From NCBI GenBank assembly GCA_002914845.1, contig JXTC01000027.1, forward strand, positions 935,201 through 999,200: a DNA stretch of 64,000 bases. The letters run 5' to 3'. The DNA is from Trema orientale. Its lineage: Eukaryota > Streptophyta > Magnoliopsida > Rosales > Cannabaceae. Positions 57,704 through 64,000 of this stretch are shown piece after piece. The stretch's first letter is position 1. Each line of letters begins with the position of its first letter. The translations under genes and the position numbers were made by a program. The notes beneath the pieces were generated by a model. That model was not told where the DNA came from. It made no database searches and worked only from the letters and a program-made list of their open reading frames with translations.

Positions 57704-58735
57704 TTGTCCAGACCTTGTACTTCAGACGTGGCTGAATTACCTCTGAAGAGCTTCTCCCCATTTTCTATCGGTTCAAAGGTTGTGAGCAGGCCTTTGTTAG
57801 AACAAATATACCTTGAAGCTACAGTGTCAATCTATCATTCCTTTGGATTGGACCCAACAAGATTGACTTCAAAAATGACTGCAGACAGACTTATGTCTTC
57901 TACATCTTTTGTGATGCCATCAACCACATTAGCTTCATTCTTTTTCTTCTTTGGAAGTCGGCAATCTGAAGCCCTAAGACCCATCTTGTTACAGTTAAAA
58001 TATTTCCCTTAGAATTTTTTCTTCTTGCCCACTCCACCTTTAGGTCCTAGCTTGGACTCTTTCTTCGACTTGTTCTTCTTAGCCTTAGAGCTTCGATCAT
58101 GCTCCACAACATTTGCTTTTACCCCAGAAGTACTAGATAAGGCTCCTATCTTTTTAGCACGTTTCTTGTCTTCTTTGATGCAGAGCCTAATAACAAGATC
58201 TTCAAGGCTCATGGTCTTTCGCTTGTGCTTTAGGTAGCTCTTGAAATCCTTCCATGAAGAGGGATAGCTTCTTAAGCTACTTGGAAGGGTTCACAAAGGA
58301 CCATCTCCTCTGCCTGAATCTTATAGAGAATCAACTGAAACTCCTGAACTTAATTGATTACAATTTTAGAGTCAACCATTTTATAATCGAGGAAGTGTCC
58401 CACCACAAATTTTTTAGAACCAGCATTCTCAGTTTTATATTTATGGTCTAGTGTCTCCCAAAGTTTCTTTGTCATTTTCTTATTACAATATAAATTATAT
58501 AATGAATCGGTTAAACCATTCATTACATAGTTTTGACATAGGTAGTCAGATTGTTTTCACACATCCACTGTAGCAAGAACTTATAAGTCTTGCTCATCTT
58601 TTCTGACTTTTGAAGCCTCTTCAATCAAGAACCTCGTAGAGTTCAATATAGTCAGATGAAATAGCATCTTTTGTTGCCACAATTTGAAGTTCAACCTTTG
58701 ACCTTCTCAGGCTTCTCTTCATGGTGCGCTGCTAG
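57704..58735 (-). pseudogene. Copia gag and protease remnant
   Basis: Gag begins near 58735 with HHEEKPEKVKG, followed in another frame by FKLWQQKMLFHLT, the copia Gag entry motif. Region 58009-58212 carries the basic, lysine-rich linker ending GPKGGVGKKKKF before the zinc knuckle, which reads YFNCNKMGLRASDC at about 57970-58010: first Cys and the His are replaced. The protease core near 57830 reads [10 protein letters not shown], where the family has DTGATRHIC, so the catalytic DTG is DTV. Frameshifts separate the pieces. Confidence 0.82.
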
Positions 58736-58779
58736 TACCATTGGAGTCACAAGAGGGTTTGGCACTCGAGTCACACCAA

Positions 58780-59285
58780 GAATGATAGTAATAACAAAGA
58801 AACACCCAGGAAAGATGTGGGAGTTTCATGTATTAAGTACAAACTGTTACAACAAAATGGTCAAAAGTAAAGAAAAAAAGTTGGGCTTACTATGGTTTAA
58901 GTTTCGACCCGGTATTCGTGTCTGTATGTGCGGGTGCACACGAGCCCATGCAAATTCAGGCCCAAGCCCGAAGATTTGCACCTTCCATGCGCGCACCTGG
59001 GAGAGCATTTATGGTAATTATACTTACCACCATGCGTGCACCTTCCATGCGTGCACTATTTTGAGCGTGTGAATATACGAAATCGATGTCCTCGCGAAAG
59101 AGAACAAGAATTCACCAAGACCTTTCATCAACAAGATGTGGGTCCCACTCAATTTTCAGCTTCAAAATGATTCATGAAAATGGGTTCTATAACACAAAAT
59201 TAGACTTTATAATATACATGGGCTTCCAAGTCCAAGCCAAGCCTAATATTTTAACCCATTTCTTAACCTATTTTCCAATAATGTA
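58780..59285 (-). repeat. Copia LTR of the family at 27.9-28.4 kb
   Basis: Reverse complement shares long blocks with 27921-28400, including GGGCCTGAATTTGCATGGG and CATCGATTTCGTATATT. It contains a duplicated 9-12-mer CACCTTCCATGCG(C/T)GCAC. Lies directly 5' of the gag remnant on minus, in the 5' LTR position. Confidence 0.75.
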
Positions 59286-59482
59286 TTTGTTCACTAATAT
59301 TTTTTTTAATTTAATGTCATAATTGAGTACAAAATATTTTATTAATATTCTTTTTGAATTGCTAAGCGTCATTAAGAAGAAATGCCGTGAATAGGGAGAA
59401 TACAAAATTTGTCAGTAAACAGGGTAGCATCAATCGCTCACAAACGATTCAAGAAGTAGTTCAAATTTGTTTTACTTCAAAT
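59286..59482. other. Intergenic
   Basis: No gene seen. Confidence 0.5.
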
Positions 59483-59650
59483 CACTACAATAAATAAGTC
59501 TTTTAATGACATTCAAAATGAGTCATGAAAGTATTTTATTGACATTTTCTGAAATGTCATTGAATGAAAAGTCACATACTTCTACGACATTTTTCCAGTT
59601 GACTTTTCTTTTCATAACATAAAATAATTGTCAAAAGTTTTTCTCATTCC
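59483..59650. mobile_element. CACTA transposon terminus
   Basis: Begins CACTACAATAAATAAG, the standard CACTACA(A/T)RAAA-type terminus, followed by subterminal repeats of TGACATT and ATGTCA in both orientations (59510-59600). No partner terminus or transposase was found in the window. Confidence 0.7.
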
Positions 59651-62642
59651 AGAAATTTATTTAATAATTAATTTAAAGTTCGTAAAAGGATATCATTTAG
59701 CTACTTTTTTTTTAAATGTATTCTCGCTTCATAATATTTTTTTGATATATATAAGGGTTGATTTGTCATGTCCCGAAAACTCAGCTCTCATTCTCGTTTT
59801 AATGGCCATTTTAAAGTCTTATAACCTAATATATGGGCTATACGTTTTAAGCAATTATATATATATATATATATATATTAGGGTTTTCTAATAAGTGGGC
59901 CCAGGAAATTACTAATATGGGGTTACAACAAGAAATTTGAAATTTGACATTTCAACTCTGACCTCAAAATATTTTAGTTATAGAACCAAAATCTTAACAC
60001 TCTCTAATGCAGTGCAGCCAGGGAAGATCTGACTCTTGATTTGTTTATTCGTAGCATGAGTCTTTATTATTCAGGTTAACTCACCTATCCATAATTTGAT
60101 CTCTAGGAGGAGATGCAAGAAAAGCTCCACTGAATTTGCCTCTCCAATCCACTCGACCATCACCGTATTCATTTAACCATTTTCGGAAATGAATCCGTAA
60201 GACACAAAACATGCCTTATTCCAAAGCTGAGCAAAACTCCAACATCTTACGCTCCTGTACAAAAAATCTAAGACTCGGACTTGTACAACTTTAAAGCATA
60301 GAATTATGTATCTTTAAGCTTAAAAGCATTGGTGTGGTTTCCCTTCCATTAGAGAAAAATGACTTATCTGAATTGGATTCCACAAAAAATTAATAAATAA
60401 TTGAATTATAAGCAAGTATGATACGGCGGACGAAATAGTTTCTTGTTTTGCAGTACCAAAAGAAGGAGAATTAAAACTTAATTTCAAGTTACGTAGAGCA
60501 ATTTGGATTATAAAGGTTATCTAATTATTATTTTATTAATTTATTCTTTCATAATAACGTCTTTCTAATTGAATGTATTACTTATTAATCGTAATTTTAC
60601 AAAACAATCTTTATTACATGGTTACTGTCAATTAATTTTGATTTCAACCTACCACAACGCTATGATGTTTTCTTCCCCAGGCTTAATTAAGAGAATAGAA
60701 TGGTTCCCAGACTGTTGTAGACAAGTCTCACTTCTAAGAATGGAAGACAAATTTACCAGTCACTACGGAAAATGGTAATTTCACACTGCAGGACAAAATG
60801 AAGAACATAAATTCATATCTTAGAAAAAACAAAAGTTTCACTAACCATAAATATGTATGAATAGAAAAACTACCATGCAGTGTGGCGAAATAGCCTTTTC
60901 TGTTTTCTTTTTTTTTTTTTCTTCTTCGGGATCGTGACGAAAGAGCTTCTTGTTTTAGGCCCTACTATAATTTATATGTGAGTTTAACCAAAACTATAGT
61001 TAAATGTAAAATCATATCGATTTTTTATATGGGGAATTGTTACTAGTTTTTGTACAGATTATGACTCACCTCAACAAGAAAAGATATTGTTATAGTTAAA
61101 ATGGGACTTAAACCAGAAGAAAGAAAAACTAATCAAGCACCAACTCAAGAACATATCTAACAGACAGAATCAAAGACTAACACCAAGTATTTACGTTGTT
61201 TGGACTCGATATTGAGTCTTACCTCCACAAGACAACTTTGCCTTAAATCTACCATGAATAAGAAATCAGTTTACACCCTCAAGGATCAACTTGATCCTCC
61301 AAGGTTTCAGTTACAGGACTCAGACTAGATCTGATTAACAAAAGTATTTCTACCAATAACTCTGTAAATAATTGCTCTGTTTTTTCAAAGCAAACCTGAT
61401 CAAAGAGAGAACAATGGGAATCCCTACTAGGAATTGGCACCCTTCCCCTGCTTAACAACTCTTAATATAAAGGTCAGTTAGTTACTTAACTAACCTTTGT
61501 TGCCATGACCTAACCACTTTTGAGACAAAACTCACACCGACATGAACTTGTCCCAGATCAAAGCTCTGTCCAACATGAAATATAGATAATTAGGGAACCA
61601 ATTTTGTTAATCAAAATCATGAAATTCAATTGTATGGCTTTTCTGACTAACTGGAACGCTGAAGGAGACAAAGCCATTCTCTTTTCCACTGGTGACTCCT
61701 AAACAAACCAAAACTGGAGGGAAAAAACTACCTAAACAGAAATTATAGACAAATAAATGTTGAAAGATTAGCTACAATTGATCATTTCTACAATTTAACA
61801 ACATGTATAATGTAGTCCCATTAACTTGATATGGCAGACTTGGAAGAATCAGCATAACACACATTGGTGAAAACCTTCTCATTCTTACTTTCTGATATAG
61901 AATCTTTTCACTTTCATATCAACTAGTCTGCTCCCTTCTTTCTAGCCTCGTCTGCAAATTAAGCGAATGAACCTGAAGAAAAATAAGATCCTTGAGTGTA
62001 TAAGAAAGCAAAATAATGACGTCAGTTACAAGCCATCTGAAGTTCTATTCTACCTTTGTGCTGTCAAGTAGGTGATATTCAATATTGTGCCCATGGAACA
62101 CAACGAGTGTGTGTAAGATTCTCAAGCAAGACCTCATATCTGGAACTGCGAAGTAGATTTCATGCAAACTTCAATGAACAATTTTTTTCTAAAATGTGGG
62201 GAAAACATTCCATTATCAAAGTCATAATGTACATCTTGTTTTGGCTGAAAAATTAGATCTAATCTTTTACCTTCTCCAACATGAGAGATCCTTCGCATTG
62301 ATACAAGGTCTCAAAAAAGAGCATAGTCTAACGGTAGACATTGGTAATAAATCATTTTGCACCCATAATGAATGGTAATCCTGATTGAAAAAGTTTATAT
62401 AAAAATCTTCCCCATTTTTTTTCCTCTTTATAGAAATAAAAAATAATAATTGTAAGTGTTATTAAGAAAATTTTTAGCATGTCCGTCGGAGCAATTAAAA
62501 GACAGCAAAATTAATCACCCCTAATCCGCTCACAAATCGGCATAACATGGTACGACCATGCATGAAAATTAAGTTACAATGCTGAATTTGAGTTTCAAGG
62601 TTTGTTGAAACAGAGGAGGGCAATGCACTTTTGCTAACCTTC
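59651..62642. other. Intergenic, mostly unrecognised
   Basis: AT-rich without an intact gene. (TA)n lies at 59856-59879. At 61050-61560 the text CTAACACCAAGTATTTACG and ATTGAGTCTTACCTCCACAAG resembles a copia LTR R-U5 region, but no partner is seen. A T-run lies at 60909-60920. Region 61.8-62.6 kb may belong to the 3' flank of the CNL remnant to its right. Confidence 0.45.
59856..59879. repeat. (TA)n microsatellite
   Basis: About twelve TA units. Confidence 0.9.
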
Positions 62643-63148
62643 TTTCATCTGACAGGAAAAATAAACTTGAGAATTTATAACAGATGGAATTTTTCATCTA
62701 AATACAGATTTAATTATCAATGTAAAAGAGTGTGCACAAATAGAAAGAAAGCAATTGCGTATATGCTAATAAAACCTGATCAAGATACTTGTTCAGGGTG
62801 AGCTTTTGAAAATGGACCTTACACGAAAACAAATTTCGTCCCTTTCTTTTTTTCAGACACGCTTTAACAGAGAGTAAGATTTATAGTTTTACTTTCTCCC
62901 AGGCACAAATTTAACAGTGAATCCAATCAATGCATCTTCTTCACGGCTTTTTTAAAGAGTCATAATAAAACATGAGAAAAATATATATATATTAACAAGT
63001 TGAAAAGTGATATAAACACTAATAATATTGAATTTTCTCAGATAATGATAATGAATAATCGAAATAAATTGCGGCAGAAAAGAGTGGTCGTTGCTAAATG
63101 GGCAATTTGGTAAAGTCAGATTGAACATAGGTTCTTACCATTGGCCTC

Positions 63149-63352
63149 CTAACGAAGTTGACAAAAGGGCTGGAGGGCAGTTTTGGTATCAGGATGGTCC
63201 CATTCCAACGAATCCCACCAACCTTTTTTTGCATGAATCCGTTGAAGAGAAGGTGGAGGACATGGGCCTTCTTTGAGTAGAGGGATCCTCTTGAGCTTCG
63301 GACACCTATACACGAAAATTATATGCAGAGGATCCGAACCTATTGCTTTCTT
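63149..63352 (-). pseudogene. 3' end of a second CNL gene (LRR tail), copy 1
   Basis: The minus frame from about 63352 to the stop at 63149 reads AIGSDPLHIIFVYRCPKLKRIPLL, then CPPPSLQRIHAKKGWWDSLEWDH, ending LQPFCQLR. It matches the last 65 residues of the intact CNL at 17-20 kb (CPRLQRIPLL, CPPPSLR, WWESLKWDH, LQPFCRLR), with the stop at the same place. Upstream of about 63352 the frame runs into duplicated noncoding DNA, so the rest of the gene is cut off at a duplication joint. The stop is followed on minus by G/GTAAGA, a possible 3' UTR intron start. Confidence 0.93.
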
Positions 63353-63895
63353 ATTGATAACTTTCTTTGATAACTTTCTTTCATCTGACAGGAAAAGCAA
63401 TCTTGAGAATTTATAACAAATGGGATTTTTCATCTAATTACAGATCTAATGATCAATGTAAAAGAGTGTGCACAAACAGAAAGAAAGCAATTGCACCTTT
63501 GCTAATAAAACCTGATCAAGATACTTGTTGTAGGGTGAGCTTTTAAAAATGGACCTTACACGAAAACAAGTTTTATACATTTTCTTTTTCTAACACACGC
63601 TTTGACAGATGGTAATATTCCTAGTTTTACTTTTTCCCAAGCACACAAATTCAACAGTGAATCAAATCAATGCATATTCTTCACGGCTTCTTTAAAGAGT
63701 CATAATAAAACAAGAGGAGGAAAAAAAAGAATATTAACAAGTTGAAAAAGTGATATAAACACTACTAATATTTGAAATTGCTCGGATAATGATAAATAAA
63801 TAATTAAAATAAATTACGAAAAAAATAGTGGCGGTTGCTAAATGGGCAATTTCGTAAAGTGAGATTGAACATAGGTGCTTACCATGTCCTCTAAT

Positions 63896-64000
63896 TTAAA
63901 GTTGTAAAAAGGGTTGGAGGGCAGTTTTGGTATCAGGATGGTCCCATTCCAACGAATCCCACCAACTTTTTTCTGCATGAATCCGTTGAAGAGAAGGGGG
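63896..64000 (-). pseudogene. 3' end of a second CNL gene, copy 2 (runs off edge)
   Basis: Minus frame reads PPSLQRIHAEKSWWDSLEWDHPDTKTALQPFLQL to a stop at 63896-63898, two codons earlier than copy 1 and with C changed to L. The gene continues beyond the right edge, so this copy may belong to a full-length CNL on the minus strand. Confidence 0.88.

Larger units (their letters stand above)
53686..59285 (-). mobile_element. Degraded copia element with unmatched ends
   Basis: Pol domains on minus run from gag (about 58735) to RNase H (54858) in copia order. A 3' LTR lies at 53686-54293, but the DNA at the 5' side (58780-59285) is a different LTR family, the one at 27.9-28.4 kb. So the element is either chimeric or two elements overlap. 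Every domain has stops or frameshifts. Confidence 0.75.
62643..64000. repeat. Tandem duplication of about 740 bp, carrying CNL 3' ends
   Basis: The text from 62643 (TTTCATCTGACAGG) recurs from 63379 with the same order of blocks (GTAAAAGAGTGTGCACAAA, CCTGATCAAGATACTTGTT, GGTCCCATTCCAACGAATCC). The offset grows from 736 to about 744 bp through small indels. The second copy runs off the right edge. Confidence 0.93.

Noticed and set aside
57704-58012. A 102-codon + frame
   Set aside because: Antisense to the copia gag-protease remnant.
61050-61560. A full copia element
   Set aside because: Only an LTR-like leader text is visible; no primer site, gag or partner LTR.
1-64000. CRISPR array, operon or bacterial-type defence system
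   Set aside because: No regularly spaced repeats with unique spacers and no prokaryotic gene arrangement; all evidence points to plant nuclear DNA.

Overview
This window is AT-rich plant nuclear DNA, most likely from a eudicot. Supporting evidence: full-length and fragmentary Ty1/copia and Ty3/gypsy retrotransposons with tRNA-iMet-type primer sites, CACTA and Mutator-like DNA transposons, a tRNA-derived SINE, and a coiled-coil NB-ARC-LRR (CNL) resistance gene. I cannot name the species. Only one long intact cellular gene is visible: the CNL gene at 16,889-19,780 (+). Nearly everything else is repeats or gene debris.

Layout. 1-3.5 kb: minus-strand SIRE-like copia remnant (gag, protease scrap, primer site, 5' LTR with a 131-bp N gap). 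3.65-5.7 kb: a composite of inverted and direct repeats. 6.1-6.48 kb: a CACTA terminus. 7,820-12,948: complete but dead copia element with AATAG target-site duplications (TSDs). 13,262-14,421: Mutator-like element with long inverted repeats and 9-bp TSDs. 15,094-15,450: small inverted-repeat element with a perfect 10-bp TSD. 16.0-19.8 kb: CNL gene. 19,883-24,995: LTR-type insertion just 3' of the CNL stop, with ATATT TSDs and another apparent insertion inside. 25,494-27,762: probable solo LTR with CTAGT TSDs. 27.9-29.0 kb: copia LTR piece and an inverted-repeat element carrying two tRNA-like segments. 29,032-37,130: SIRE-like copia with 1.7-kb LTRs that has lost integrase core, reverse transcriptase and RNase H. 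37.1-38.0 kb: another LTR fragment. 38.5-39.1 kb: polygalacturonase pseudogene on the minus strand. 40,505-51,474: complete Tat-type gypsy element (GTGTT TSDs) with an antisense extra gene between pol and 3' LTR. 52.7 kb: SINE. 53.7-59.3 kb: degraded copia element whose two ends do not match. 59.5 kb: a second CACTA terminus. 62.6-64.0 kb: tandem duplication carrying the 3' end of a second CNL gene on the minus strand.

How it fits together. The intact CNL at 17-20 kb and the related CNL 3' ends at 63-64 kb, in opposite orientation, suggest a resistance-gene cluster whose members have been pushed apart by nested retrotransposon insertion. Five insertions are dated relative to their targets by exact TSDs, which gives a readable order of events. 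I found no tRNA gene, rRNA, CRISPR array or operon, and no evidence of an undescribed defence or regulatory system. The most interesting points are the parallel loss of pol in two SIRE-like elements, the antisense gene in the gypsy element, the intronless-looking dead polygalacturonase, and the duplicated CNL 3' ends.
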